Notes: a model not told the origin generated them from the sequence alone. A stretch of DNA of 64,000 bases from Streptomyces sp. CMB-StM0423 (GCF_002847285.1 NZ_CP025407.1:4000501-4064500), one strand, 5' to 3'. Positions 8,827-18,352 are shown, counted from the stretch's first letter. Made by a program: numbers and translations.

Positions 8827-11145
8827 GTGACAGCGAAGTCCGCAGCCGCGGCGGCACGGGCGACCGTGTACGGCTACCCCCGGCAGGGCCACCACCGGGA
8901 GCTGAAGAAGGCGGTCGAGGGCTACTGGAAGGGCCGGGTCACCGCCGGCGAACTCCGCGCCACCGCCGCGGAGCTGCGCCGCGCCACCTGGCGGGAGCTG
9001 GCCGGCGCCGGCGTCCACGAGGTGCCGACCGGCGACTTCTCGTACTACGACCACGTGCTCGACACCACCGTCATGGTCGGCGCGATCCCCGGCCGCCACC
9101 GCGCTGCCGTCGCGGCCGACCCGCTCGCCGGCTACTTCGCCATGGCCCGCGGCACGCAGGACGCGGCGCCGCTGGAGATGACGAAGTGGTTCGACACCAA
9201 CTACCACTATCTCGTCCCCGAGCTCGGGCCGGACACCGTCTTCACCGCCGACGCGGCCAAGCAGACGGCCGAGTTGACCGAGGCCCTGGCGCTCGGACTG
9301 GACGCCGCGCGGCCCGTGCTGGTCGGGCCCGTGACGTACCTGCTGCTCGCCAAGCCCGCGCCCGGCGCGCCCGCGGACTTCGAGCCGCTGTCGCTGCTGG
9401 ACCGGCTGCTGCCGGTGTACGCGGAGGTGCTGGCCGATCTGCGCGCGGCCGGCGCCGGGTGGGTTCAGCTCGACGAGCCGGCGCTCGTCCAGGACCGTAC
9501 GCCCGCGGAACTCGCCGCCGCCGAGCGCGCCTACCGCGATCTCGGCGCCCGCGCCGACCGCCCGGCGCTCCTCGTCGCCTCGTACTTCGGCCGCCTCGGC
9601 GACGCCCTCCCGGTGCTCGCCAAGGCGCCGGTCGAGGGCCTGGCGCTGGACTTCACCGGCGCCGCCGCCGACCAGCTCGACGCGCTGGCCGCCGCCGGCG
9701 GGCTGCCCGGCAAGCGGCTCGTCGCGGGCGTCGTGGACGGCCGCAACGTGTGGGCCTGCGACCTGGAACGGGCGCTCGCCACCCTCGGCACCCTCCTCGG
9801 GCTCGCCGACCGCGTCGACGTCGCCCCGTCGTGCTCGCTGCTGCACGTGCCGCTCGACGCCGCCGCGGAGCGGGACATCGACCCGCACCTGCTGCGCTGG
9901 CTGGCGTTCGCCCGGCAGAAGACCGCCGAGGTCGTCACGCTCGCCCGCGGGCTGGCCCACGGCACCGGCGCCGTCGCCGCGGAACTCGCCGCCAACCGCG
10001 CGGGACTGGCCGCCCGCGCCGCCTCCCCGATCACCCGCGACCCCGCCGTCCGGGCCCGTACGTCCGCCGTCGGCGCGGCCGACGCCCGCCGCCCGGCACC
10101 GTACGCCGAGCGCGCCGCGGCCCAGCGGGCCCGGCTGCGACTGCCGCTGCTGCCGACGACGACCGTCGGCTCGTTCCCGCAGACCGCCGAGCTGCGCGCC
10201 GCCCGCGCCGACCTGCGCGCCGGGCGCATCGGCGCGGAGGGCTACGAGGAGCGGATCGCGGCGGAGATCCGCGAGGTGGTGGCGTACCAGGAGAAGGCCG
10301 GGCTCGACGTGCTCGTGCACGGCGAGCCCGAACGCAACGACATGGTGCAGTACTTCGCCGAGCAGTTGACGGGCTGTCTCGCCACGCGGCACGGCTGGGT
10401 CCAGTCGTACGGCACCCGCTACGTCCGCCCGCCGATCCTGGCCGGCGACATCTCGCGCCCGGAGCCGATGACGGTCCGCTGGACGACGTACGCGCAGTCG
10501 CTGACGGACCGCCCGGTCAAGGGCATGCTCACCGGCCCGGTCACGATGCTGGCGTGGTCCTTCGTCCGCGACGACCAGCCGCGCGCCGAGACCGCCCGGC
10601 AGGTGGCGCTCGCGCTGCGCGACGAGGTCGCCGACCTGGAGGCGGCGGGCACGGCGGTCGTCCAGGTCGACGAGCCGGCGCTGCGCGAGACGCTGCCGCT
10701 GCGGGCCGCGGACCGGCCGGCGTATCTGGCGTGGGCGACGGAGGCGTTCCGGCTGACGACGGGCGTCGCGCGCGCGGACACGCAGATCCACACGCACATG
10801 TGCTACGCGGAGTTCGGCGACATCGTGGCGGCGATCGACGACCTCGACGCGGACGTCATCAGCCTGGAGGCGGCACGCTCGCACATGCAGGTGGCGTACG
10901 AGCTGGCCGGGCACGGCTATCCGCGGGAGGCGGGTCCCGGCGTGTACGACATCCACTCGCCGCGGGTGCCGAGCGCGGCGGAGACGGTGGCGCTGCTGCA
11001 CACCGGGCTGCGGGCGATTCCGGCGGAGCGGCTGTGGGTGAACCCGGACTGCGGGCTGAAGACCCGCGGCTGGGCGGAGACGCGGGCGTCGCTGGAGAGC
11101 CTGGTGGCGGCGGCGCGGGAGGTGCGGGCGGAGCTGCGCGGGTGA
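8827..11145 (+). CDS. metE: Cobalamin-independent methionine synthase
   Basis: 5-methyltetrahydropteroyltriglutamate-homocysteine methyltransferase, 772 residues, which makes methionine from homocysteine without B12. The N-terminal half binds folate (the YGYPRQGHHRELKKAVEGYW start is typical). The C-terminal half holds the catalytic zinc ligands, seen in IHTHMCYAEF (His and Cys) and NPDCGLKTRGW (Cys). The GTG start follows AAGGAG at 8815-8820; a longer open frame to 8632 is leader RNA. The length is normal for the family. It is regulated by the upstream cobalamin riboswitch, which is turned on when vitamin B12 is scarce. Confidence 0.97.
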   Translation: MTAKSAAAAARATVYGYPRQGHHRELKKAVEGYWKGRVTAGELRATAAELRRATWRELAGAGVHEVPTGDFSYYDHVLDTTVMVGAIPGRHRAAVAADPLAGYFAMARGTQDAAPLEMTKWFDTNYHYLVPELGPDTVFTADAAKQTAELTEALALGLDAARPVLVGPVTYLLLAKPAPGAPADFEPLSLLDRLLPVYAEVLADLRAAGAGWVQLDEPALVQDRTPAELAAAERAYRDLGARADRPALLVASYFGRLGDALPVLAKAPVEGLALDFTGAAADQLDALAAAGGLPGKRLVAGVVDGRNVWACDLERALATLGTLLGLADRVDVAPSCSLLHVPLDAAAERDIDPHLLRWLAFARQKTAEVVTLARGLAHGTGAVAAELAANRAGLAARAASPITRDPAVRARTSAVGAADARRPAPYAERAAAQRARLRLPLLPTTTVGSFPQTAELRAARADLRAGRIGAEGYEERIAAEIREVVAYQEKAGLDVLVHGEPERNDMVQYFAEQLTGCLATRHGWVQSYGTRYVRPPILAGDISRPEPMTVRWTTYAQSLTDRPVKGMLTGPVTMLAWSFVRDDQPRAETARQVALALRDEVADLEAAGTAVVQVDEPALRETLPLRAADRPAYLAWATEAFRLTTGVARADTQIHTHMCYAEFGDIVAAIDDLDADVISLEAARSHMQVAYELAGHGYPREAGPGVYDIHSPRVPSAAETVALLHTGLRAIPAERLWVNPDCGLKTRGWAETRASLESLVAAAREVRAELRG

Positions 11146-11517
11146 CGTAGCGGCGGGGGGCGGGCGCCGGCGTTCGCGTACGGGCCGGGTGCCGACGGCC
11201 GTACGCACCGGGCGCCGGGCATGCGGCCGGCGCTCCGGTGCGGGGACCCGCGTCAGGCGTCCGCCCCCTCCTCCGCACCCGCCGCCGCACCCGGGTCTCC
11301 CGGGCCGGCCGGCGGGCAAGGGGGGTCGGTGCCCGGGAGCGGGCTGTCGTCCTGCAAGGGGAGCAGGAGTGGGTGTGTTGGTCTTCGATGGTGCGGCAGG
11401 CTGCCGATAGCGTCTTGGGGCGGCGTTTGTGTGGGCACGGCGGTGTCGGCGGCCGTGATCGGCACGGGACACACCTGGGTGCGTGGCGAGGCGTGACATG
11501 GGGTTGTGGAGGCAGCC
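11146..11517. other. Intergenic region after metE
   Basis: The first 80 bp contain GC-rich hairpins that may end metE transcription (for example complementary GTACGG/CCGTAC segments near 11176-11204). The rest has no coding frame with a sensible start. No clear promoter motif is visible, although the downstream membrane-protein operon must start here. Confidence 0.4.
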
Positions 11518-11724
11518 GTGGCGGAGTCACGGGACAACGACCGGCTGGCCGGGCGCCTGGTGGCCGTGGGGGCGTTGGGGTTCGTGCTGGTCGTTCCACC
11601 GCTGCTGGCGCAGTTCGACCACAAGGACCGGGTCTTCGGTGTCCCGGTTCTCTGGGCGTACCTGTATCTCGTCTGGGCGGTCGTGATCGGCCTGGTCGCC
11701 GTCATCGGCGGCAGATCAAGGTAG
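11518..11724 (+). CDS. Small membrane protein (DUF3311-like), symporter partner
   Basis: The product has 68 residues and two hydrophobic helices, separated by a short charged loop (AQFDHKDRVFGVPV). The pattern of helix, D-R-V-F-G-V-P, helix resembles the small DUF3311-type proteins that precede sodium/solute symporter genes. I chose GTG 11518 because GGAGG lies 5 nt upstream; GTG 11506 is an alternative. The stop is 4 bp before the GTG of the large fusion gene, so the two are probably cotranscribed and the proteins may form one complex in the membrane. Confidence 0.6.
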   Translation: MAESRDNDRLAGRLVAVGALGFVLVVPPLLAQFDHKDRVFGVPVLWAYLYLVWAVVIGLVAVIGGRSR

Positions 11725-11728
11725 TGCC

Positions 11729-14700
11729 GTGCTCCGGGCCGAGGTCATCGTCGCTGTTTCGGTGGGGTACCTCGTTCTGCTCTTCGCTGTGGCCTTCTAC
11801 GCCGATCGGAGGGCGGACGCCGGCCGGAGCCTGATCAACAACGGCACGGTCTACGCCCTGTCAATCGCGGTGTACGAAACCGCATGGGCGCTCTACGGCA
11901 ACGTGGGCGGGGCCGCCACGACCGGTATCGGCTTCCTGGGCCTCTATCTGGGTCCAGTGATCATGTTCGCGCTCGGCTGGCCGGTATTGCGCAGGATCAT
12001 CCGGATCAGCCGGCGGCATCGGGTCACTTCACTGGCCGACTTCGTCTCCGCCCGCTATGGCAAGAGCGCGGTGCTGGGCGGTCTGGTCACGATCATGGCC
12101 GTGGTAGGGATTACTCCCTACATCTCGCTCCAGCTCAAAGCGGTCTCCAACACCTTTGAGATCATTCGCCGGTATCCCGAGATCACCGCTCCCTCGGAGC
12201 TGGGCCAGGTTCCGCTGCTTGAGGACACCGGGCTGTACGCGGCGCTGCTGCTCGCCGCGTTCACCATCCTCTTCGGCACCCGCCACCTGGACACCGCAGA
12301 ACGCCACGAGGGTCTGGTCGCCGCCGTCGCGTTCGAGTCCGTGGTCAAGCTCGCGGCGCTCCTCACGGTCGGGATCTTTGTGACCTTCTGGATGTTCCAG
12401 GGGTTCGACGACCTGTTCTCCCGGGCAGCGCATGCCGACTTCACCCAACTGTTCACCCTGCAAGGGCACACCAGCTATGGCACGTGGGTCTGGTTCATCG
12501 TGCTGTCCATGCTGTCGATCGTGCTGCTGCCCCGGCAGTGGCAGGTCACCTTCGTCGAGAACGTCGACGAGAAGCACCTCAAACGCGCGATGTGGCTGTT
12601 CCCGCTGTACCTGCTCGCGAACACCTTCTTCGTGCTTCCGCTCGCAGCCGGCGGCCTTCTGCGGCTCGGAAAGGCCACCGACGCCGACACCTATGTGCTG
12701 GCCCTCCCGATGGTCGCGGGCCAGCAGGCACTGGCGCTGTTCGTCTTCATCGGCGGCCTCAGCGCGGCCACCGCCATGATCGCCGTCGAGACCATCGCGC
12801 TCAGCACCATGGTGTCCAACTCGCTCGTGATGCCGCTGCTGCTGCGCGGCAGGTCCCGGCTGACCCGTCGGGACGATCTCACCGGCCTGGTACTGGGCAT
12901 CCGCCGAACGGCCATCGTGCTGATTCTGCTCCTCGGCTACGCGTACTTTCGACTCGCGGGCGAGGGGCGGGCGCTGACGGCGTTCGGACTGGTGTCGTTC
13001 GCGGCCGTGGCACAGTTCGCGCCCGCGATCCTCGGCGGCCTGTTCTGGAAGGACGGCACCCGCCGGGGTGTGCTGGTGGGTCTTGTGGCGGGGTTCGTCA
13101 TGTGGGCATACACCTTGCTGCTGCCGAGCTTTGCCGAGTCCGGGCTGCTGCCCGCCTCGTTCTTGCATGAGGGCCCGCTCGGCATTGGGCCGCTCCGGCC
13201 GCAGCAGTTGTTCGGCCTTTCGGGAATGGACCCGATCGGCCATGCGATGTTCTGGAGCGCGCTGGTGAACATCGGCGGGTATGTCGCCGTCTCACTCGCC
13301 GACCGGCCGAATGCCGCCGAGCGGGCGCAGGCGGTGCAGTACGTCGACATCCTCGCGGAGCCCGCCGGAGAACGGCGCTGGCAGGCCCGTGCCACGGTCG
13401 GCGCCCTGCAGACGATGCTGGAGCGCTTCCTCGGGCGGGAGGGCGCCGAGCGGGCGGTGCGCGCCTACCCGGGGACGAGGCCCGACTCACCGGAAGCCGA
13501 GGCGTCCCCGGAGCTGATCCATCACGCGGAAGCCCAGCTCTCCGGCTCTGTCGGCGCGGCATCCGCGCGGCTCGTGGTCGACGCGGTGGTCGGACAGGAA
13601 CCGGTCCGCACCGATGAAGTGATGGAGATGATCGGCGAGGCGTCGCAGCGGGTCGAGCTGGTACGGCGACGGCTGGAGTTCCTCTACGACGCGACCAGCA
13701 GCATCGGAACCACCCTCGATGTGACGCATACGGCCGAGGAGCTGGCCCAGGTCTCGGTCCGGGGCTTCGCCGACCATGTCACCGTCGACCTGCCCGAGGC
13801 CGTGCTGCGCGGTGACGAACCGGGGGTGACCGGCAGCCGCGCCGGCGACAGCGGCCCGCGGATACGGCGCACGGCCGTCAGCGGTATCCGTGACGACAAC
13901 CCCTTCTTCCCCATCGGCGACCTGATCACTTTCGCGCCGTCCTCGCCACCCGCCCGCAGCATCGAGACAGGGCAGGCGATCCTGGTACCCCGGCTGCGTG
14001 ACTCCCCGGGGTGGCGGGAGGTGGATCACGCACGGGCCGCACGCATCCTGGACTACGGAGTTCACTCGCTCATCACGGCGCCGCTGCGCGCCCGCGGTGT
14101 GCTGCTGGGGGTCGTCCACTTCTGGCGCTCGGAGAAACCCGAGCCCTTCGAGCAGGACGATCTCTCCCTCGCGGCAGAACTGGCCGTCCACGCCGCCGTA
14201 TCCCTCGACAACGCACGCCGCTACACCCGCGAGCACGGCATGGCCGTGGCCCTTCAGCGCAGCCTGCTGCCCCGCACCCTGCCAGAACAGAACGCCGTCG
14301 AAGTCGCCCACCGCTACCTCCCCGCACAGGAAGGCGTCGGCGGCGACTGGTTCGACGTGATCCCCCTGTCCGGCGCCCGCGTCGCCCTGGTGATGGGCGA
14401 CGTCGTCGGACACGGACTGCACGCCGCCGCCACCATGGGGCGGCTGCGCACCGCAGTACACAGCTTCTCCTCCCTCGATCCACCACCCCACGAACTCCTC
14501 GGCCACCTCGACGAACTGGCCACCCTCACCGACCAGGAAGCCGTCGCCGTCGGCGGCGAGACCACCATCACCGGCGCCACCTGCCTGTACGCCGTCTACG
14601 ACTCCGTGACCCACCGCTGCACCATCGCCAGAGCCGGCCACCCGGCACCGGCCCTCGCACGCCCCGACGGCACCGTGGAATTCCCGGACGTCCCCTCGGG

Positions 14701-15349
14701 TCTCCCCCTCGGCATCGGCGGACTGCCCTTCGAATCCGTCGAACTGCACCTGCCGGAGAACAGCAGACTCGTCCTGTTCACCGACGGCCTCGTCGAACGC
14801 CGCGACCAGGACATCGATACCGGACTCGACCTACTCCGCCAGACCCTCGCACGCGCCGATCAGACCCCAGAGGAGACCTGCGACGCCGTACTCGACGCAC
14901 TCCTCCCGCCCGTCCAGAGCGACGACATCGCACTGCTCGTCGCCCGAACACGCGTACTGGGGAGCGGAAACGTCGCCCAGTGGGACGTCGAGTCAGACCC
15001 CGCAGCCGTCCACCGCGTACGCGCCGCCGTCTCCACACTCCTCGCAGAATGGGAACTGGAGAACCTCCGGGAGAACACCGAGCTGATCCTCAGCGAACTT
15101 CTCACCAACGCCATGCGCTACGGCGTCGGGCCCATCAAGGTACGGCTGCTGCGCGACCACACGCTCACCTGCGAGGTCTACGACCACAGCCTCACCTCAC
15201 CACACCTGCGCTACGCCGCCACCATGGACGAAGGCGGACGAGGTCTCTTCCTCGTCGCCCAGCTCACCGCACGCTGGGGAACCCGCTACACCCAGGACGG
15301 CAAAGTCATCTGGGCCGAACAGGCCACACCGGAGACACCCGGCAACTGA
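11729..15349 (+). CDS. Na+/solute symporter - GAF - SpoIIE phosphatase - RsbW-like kinase fusion
   Basis: The product has 1206 residues and four parts. Residues 1-520 form a sodium:solute symporter with about 12-13 membrane helices. Residues 640-835 form a GAF-type sensor. Residues about 840-1050 are a PP2C/SpoIIE phosphatase with the metal-binding GGDWFD (about 871) and GDVVGHG motifs and a late LVLFTDGLVE and DDIALLVAR. Residues 1065-1200 are an RsbW-like GHKL ATPase with N-box ELLTNAMRY and G-box GGRGLFLV. The phosphatase and kinase parts are the opposing enzymes of partner-switching sigma regulation. The layout suggests a transporter that senses a solute and signals to an anti-sigma-antagonist. 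GTG start. Confidence 0.88.
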   Translation: MLRAEVIVAVSVGYLVLLFAVAFYADRRADAGRSLINNGTVYALSIAVYETAWALYGNVGGAATTGIGFLGLYLGPVIMFALGWPVLRRIIRISRRHRVTSLADFVSARYGKSAVLGGLVTIMAVVGITPYISLQLKAVSNTFEIIRRYPEITAPSELGQVPLLEDTGLYAALLLAAFTILFGTRHLDTAERHEGLVAAVAFESVVKLAALLTVGIFVTFWMFQGFDDLFSRAAHADFTQLFTLQGHTSYGTWVWFIVLSMLSIVLLPRQWQVTFVENVDEKHLKRAMWLFPLYLLANTFFVLPLAAGGLLRLGKATDADTYVLALPMVAGQQALALFVFIGGLSAATAMIAVETIALSTMVSNSLVMPLLLRGRSRLTRRDDLTGLVLGIRRTAIVLILLLGYAYFRLAGEGRALTAFGLVSFAAVAQFAPAILGGLFWKDGTRRGVLVGLVAGFVMWAYTLLLPSFAESGLLPASFLHEGPLGIGPLRPQQLFGLSGMDPIGHAMFWSALVNIGGYVAVSLADRPNAAERAQAVQYVDILAEPAGERRWQARATVGALQTMLERFLGREGAERAVRAYPGTRPDSPEAEASPELIHHAEAQLSGSVGAASARLVVDAVVGQEPVRTDEVMEMIGEASQRVELVRRRLEFLYDATSSIGTTLDVTHTAEELAQVSVRGFADHVTVDLPEAVLRGDEPGVTGSRAGDSGPRIRRTAVSGIRDDNPFFPIGDLITFAPSSPPARSIETGQAILVPRLRDSPGWREVDHARAARILDYGVHSLITAPLRARGVLLGVVHFWRSEKPEPFEQDDLSLAAELAVHAAVSLDNARRYTREHGMAVALQRSLLPRTLPEQNAVEVAHRYLPAQEGVGGDWFDVIPLSGARVALVMGDVVGHGLHAAATMGRLRTAVHSFSSLDPPPHELLGHLDELATLTDQEAVAVGGETTITGATCLYAVYDSVTHRCTIARAGHPAPALARPDGTVEFPDVPSGLPLGIGGLPFESVELHLPENSRLVLFTDGLVERRDQDIDTGLDLLRQTLARADQTPEETCDAVLDALLPPVQSDDIALLVARTRVLGSGNVAQWDVESDPAAVHRVRAAVSTLLAEWELENLRENTELILSELLTNAMRYGVGPIKVRLLRDHTLTCEVYDHSLTSPHLRYAATMDEGGRGLFLVAQLTARWGTRYTQDGKVIWAEQATPETPGN

Positions 15350-15439
15350 CCGGCCCGGCCGTCGCCACCGCCCGCGCACAAGCGGAGAAACCTGCCGAGG
15401 CCGGCCGACCACCGGACCGGGCCACGCGCACGGACACCC

Positions 15440-15931
15440 TCAGCCCGCCGGCGGCACCCGGGTCTCCTGGGCCAGCCGGCGGGTGAGGAGCCGGCGCGGG
15501 CCGGGTCCCGTGTCGCCGAGGCGGTCGTCGCGGTTGCGGAGCAGGCAGCGCTCCAGCGACAGGCAGCCGCAGCCGATGCAGTCGGTCAGCCGGTCCCGCA
15601 GCCGCACCATCTGGTCGATGCGGATGTCGAGTTCGTCGCGCCACGCCGCCGACAGCCGCGCCCAGTCCTCCTGCGTCGGCGTGCGCTCGTCGGGGAGCGT
15701 CCGCAGCGCCTCGGCGACCGTGCGCAGGGGGATGCCGACCCGCTGCGCGGTGCGGATGAACGCCACCCGGCGCAGCGTGTCCCGGGTGTAGCGGCGCTGG
15801 TTGCCGGGGGTGCGGCGACTGCGGATGAGGCCCTTGCCCTCGTAGAAGTGCAGGGCGGTGACGGCGACGCCGGAGCGGGCGGCGAGCTGGCCGACCGTGA
15901 GCTCCTTCGCGTCGAAGGGGGGCTTGTCCAT
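15440..15931 (-). CDS. soxR: Redox-sensing regulator SoxR
   Basis: The product has 163 residues. A MerR winged-helix domain (LTVGQLAARSGVAVTALHFYE, RRYTRDTLRR) and dimer helix lead to the [2Fe-2S] cluster motif with Cys at 118, 121, 123 and 129 (CIGCGC and SLERC). That C-X2-C-X-C-X5-C spacing is diagnostic of SoxR. In Streptomyces SoxR responds to redox-active compounds rather than superoxide as such, and turns on exporters and oxidoreductases. It is divergent from an MFS remnant, with a SoxR box between them. Confidence 0.93.
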   Translation of the reverse strand: MDKPPFDAKELTVGQLAARSGVAVTALHFYEGKGLIRSRRTPGNQRRYTRDTLRRVAFIRTAQRVGIPLRTVAEALRTLPDERTPTQEDWARLSAAWRDELDIRIDQMVRLRDRLTDCIGCGCLSLERCLLRNRDDRLGDTGPGPRRLLTRRLAQETRVPPAG

Positions 15932-15947
15932 GACGGCAGGCTAGCTC

Positions 15948-15978
15948 TTGACCTCGATTATGATCGAGGTTTGAGACT
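15948..15978 (+). promoter_or_regulatory. SoxR box within a 19-bp-spaced promoter
   Basis: ACCTCGAT-TATG-ATCGAGGT at 15951-15970 is a perfect 8-bp dyad. Its core, CCTCGAT....ATCGAGG, follows the CCTC...GAGG pattern of known SoxR boxes. It lies between a -35 TTGACC at 15948-15953 and a -10-like GAGACT at 15973-15978. The spacer is 19 bp, the unusual length used by MerR-type activators. Transcription would start at or just before the ATG at 15986, giving a nearly leaderless mRNA. Confidence 0.8.
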
Positions 15979-15985
15979 GGCCGGC

Positions 15986-16561
15986 ATGACCACTTCCCGC
16001 ACCTCGGCACAGGGGCAGGAGCAGGGCCGGCAGCGGCGGTGGCTCGGGCTCGCCGTGCTCGCGCTGCCCGCGCTGCTCGCCTCCCTCGAACTGACCGTCA
16101 CCAACCTCGCCCTGCCCGCCATCGGCCGCGACCTCGGCGCCGGCAGCACCCAACTGCTGTGGACCGTCGACATCTACGCCTTCCTCCTCGCCGGCTCCCT
16201 CATCACCATGCAGGGCGCGGCGGCGGCGATCTCGTCCACGGCGCCGCAGTTGGGCGGTGCGCTGGGCATCGCGCTGCTGGGCAGCGTGATCACGGCGGTG
16301 TACCGGGGGCGTACGGACGGGGCGGTCCCCGAGGGCGTACCGGCGGACGCGGCCGGGGCGTTCGAGGACGACCTGAGCGCGACGGTCACCGCGGCGGAGC
16401 GGCTGCCGGGGCCGGTGGGCGACGAACTGCTGGGCGCGGCGCGGGGGGCGTTCGAGACGGGGTTCCAGGTCGCGGCGGGCGTGTGCGCGGCGCTGACGGC
16501 GGCGACGGCGGTGCTGGTGGCACTGGCCGGCGTGCGGGGAAAACGGCGCGTAAGTCCGTAA
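15986..16561 (+). pseudogene. MFS (DHA2) transporter with large internal deletion
   Basis: The product has 192 residues. The first 75 match the first two helices of a 14-TM DHA2 drug exporter (LALPALLASLELTVTNLALPAIG, then LLWTVDIYAFLLAGSLITM). The next residues jump straight to the last two helices (SSTAPQLGGALGIALLGSVITAVYR, ending in an Arg/Lys tail). About 300 middle residues, including all the motif A and C helices, are missing, yet the frame is intact. The junction is near 16210. It cannot be a normal transporter. It remains under an excellent SoxR promoter, so a short membrane protein may still be made. Confidence 0.75.
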
Positions 16562-16573
16562 CCATGCGTTACG
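16557..16573. promoter_or_regulatory. Inverted repeat upstream of SRPBCC gene
   Basis: CGTAAC-CATGC-GTTACG has perfect 6-bp arms around a 5-bp spacer. It lies 80 bp before the SRPBCC gene and overlaps the stop of the MFS remnant. A role as an operator is possible; no adjacent regulator is seen. Confidence 0.35.
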
Positions 16574-16653
16574 CTCACAGCCCGCTCGCGCGGGGGAACG
16601 CCGCGCGGAGCGCGCGACCCGGGGGCCCACTCGACACCGTACGGAGGACCACC

Positions 16654-17190
16654 GTGACCGGCGACGACCACGCAACCGAAGCCCCCCGCGAAGCCCCCCG
16701 GCCCACCGGCGTACTCAAGCGCACCGCGGACGGGCACGACCTCGTGCTCAGCCGCACGTTCCGCACCCCCGCCGCCGACGTCTGGTCCTGGCTCACCGAA
16801 CCCGAGCGCACCGTCCGCTGGTTCGGCCAGTGGGAGGGCGACGCCGCGCCCGGCCGCACGGTCCGGGTGCAGATGGCGTACGAGGACGGTGCGCCCTGGT
16901 CCGACCTGCGCGTCGACGTGTGCGAAGCGCCGCACCGCCTGGCCGTGTCCATGGTCGACGAGGCCGGCGACTGGCGCATGGAGGCGCTGCTCGCGGAGGC
17001 CGGCGGCGGGACGCGGCTGGACCTGATCCACCACCTCGCGTCCGTCGAGGGCGTCGGCGAGGTCGGCCCCGGCTGGGAGTACTACCTGGACCTGCTCGTC
17101 GCCGCGCACGACGGCGCCGCGGGCACCGCGGCGCCGTCGTTCGACGACTACTACCCGGCGCAGCGGGACTACTTCACCTCGCTGACCTGA
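16654..17190 (+). CDS. SRPBCC-domain protein (AHSA1-like)
   Basis: The product has 178 residues with the START/Bet v1-like fold of the AHSA1 family. The family pattern is clear: a first strand and helix (LVLSRTFRTPAADVWSWLTEPERTVRWFGQW), a middle sheet and a long C-terminal helix (EVGPGWEYYLDLLVAA). These proteins bind hydrophobic ligands in a central pocket; the ligand here is unknown. The GTG at 16654 follows GGAGG with 6-nt spacing, which excludes the longer open frame. It is convergent with the flavoprotein gene, whose coding frame overlaps its last codons. Confidence 0.8.
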   Translation: MTGDDHATEAPREAPRPTGVLKRTADGHDLVLSRTFRTPAADVWSWLTEPERTVRWFGQWEGDAAPGRTVRVQMAYEDGAPWSDLRVDVCEAPHRLAVSMVDEAGDWRMEALLAEAGGGTRLDLIHHLASVEGVGEVGPGWEYYLDLLVAAHDGAAGTAAPSFDDYYPAQRDYFTSLT

Positions 17191-18352
17191 CCGCGGCGGG
17201 CGCCTCCGGCTCGTCCTCCCGCGGGAAGAACGGCAGGTCGATGGAGACGCTGTCGGCCGCCGCCAGGATCTCCCGGGCGTTGTCCACCGGCGGGTGGATG
17301 TACCCGTTGATCTGCTCCTTGACGAAGGCGCCGTCCGCGCCCGTCGCCATGACCATGCGGTCCCAGCCCCGGGTGAACACCCCGCCGGCGCCGCCCAGAT
17401 GGAGGCAGGTGACGTACGGGGCGGGGGTGAACGGCCGCGGCGGTACGCCCAGCAGGTCCGCCGCCGCGTTGTACCCGGCGACCTTGCCGAGCGGCGTGGC
17501 GTGCTGGCACGCCTGCATCACGGTGTGCTCCGCGTCGAACGGCGCCGCCGCCGTGTCGCCCGCGGCGAACACCTCGGGCAGCGCCCGCAGCCACTCGTCG
17601 ACGGGCACCCGGCCGAGGTGGTCGAGGTCGCCGGGGTCCTGCACGAGTTGCCGGGTCAGCTCCTGGGCGCGGATCCCGGTCGACCACACCACGGCGTCCG
17701 CGTCGACCCGTTCGCCGCCGGAGAGCACCGCCTAGCCGTCGCCGACCTCCGTCACCGAGGTGCCGAGCCGCCGCTCGACGCCCAGTTCGTCCAGCGCCGC
17801 CTCGATCGCCGCGCGCGGCCCGGGGCCCAGCGGCTCCGCGACCGTCTCCGCGGTGTCCACGAGCAGCACCCGGCCACGCGCCGCCAGTTCCGTCGCCGCC
17901 TCCAGGCCGACGAACCCGGCGCCGACGACCACGGCGGCGTAGCCGTCGCGGCCGCGCAGGTGGGCGGTGAGGCGGCGGGCGCCGGCGAGGGTGTCGATGT
18001 CGAAGAGCCGCTCGGCGCCGGGCAGCCCCGTCGGCGGCACGAGCCGGCTGCCGGACGCCAGCACCAGCCGGTCGTAGCCGATCTCCGCCCCGTCCGCCAC
18101 GACGACGCGGCGTTCGGTGTCGATGGTGCCGACCGTCGCCCGTACGTGCTCGACGCCGACCGGGCCCAGGATCCGGTCCAGCGCCACCGTCGCGCGGTCG
18201 GGCTCCGGTTCGTACAGCCGCGGGCGCAGTACCAGGCGGTCGTTGGGCGCGACGAGCGTGATGCGCAGATCCGCGTCCCCGCGGGCGAGCGCGGCGCCCG
18301 CCGCGCTCCACACGCCGGCGAAGCCCCCGCCGATGATCACGACATGGTTCAT
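17174..18352 (-). pseudogene. NAD(P)/FAD-dependent oxidoreductase interrupted by an in-frame TAG
   Basis: Together the two halves make a 392-residue flavoprotein of the NDH-2-like class. The FAD-binding start is VVIIGGGFAGVWSAA. A second Rossmann motif is VVVGAGFVGLEAATELA, and the C-terminal FAD site is EVFAAGDTAAAPF with a membrane-proximal tail. A TAG codon at 17732-17734 (after VTEVGDG) splits the frame without a shift; the downstream half continues AVLSGGERVDADAVVW in the same frame. Flavoproteins are common partners of ECF41 sigma factors, and the sigma gene lies 75 bp upstream. Nonsense mutation, sequencing error or readthrough cannot be told apart here. Confidence 0.8.

Noticed and set aside
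8797..11499. 900-codon open frame antisense to metE
   Set aside because: It mirrors metE, has low-complexity composition and no start context; it results from GC bias.
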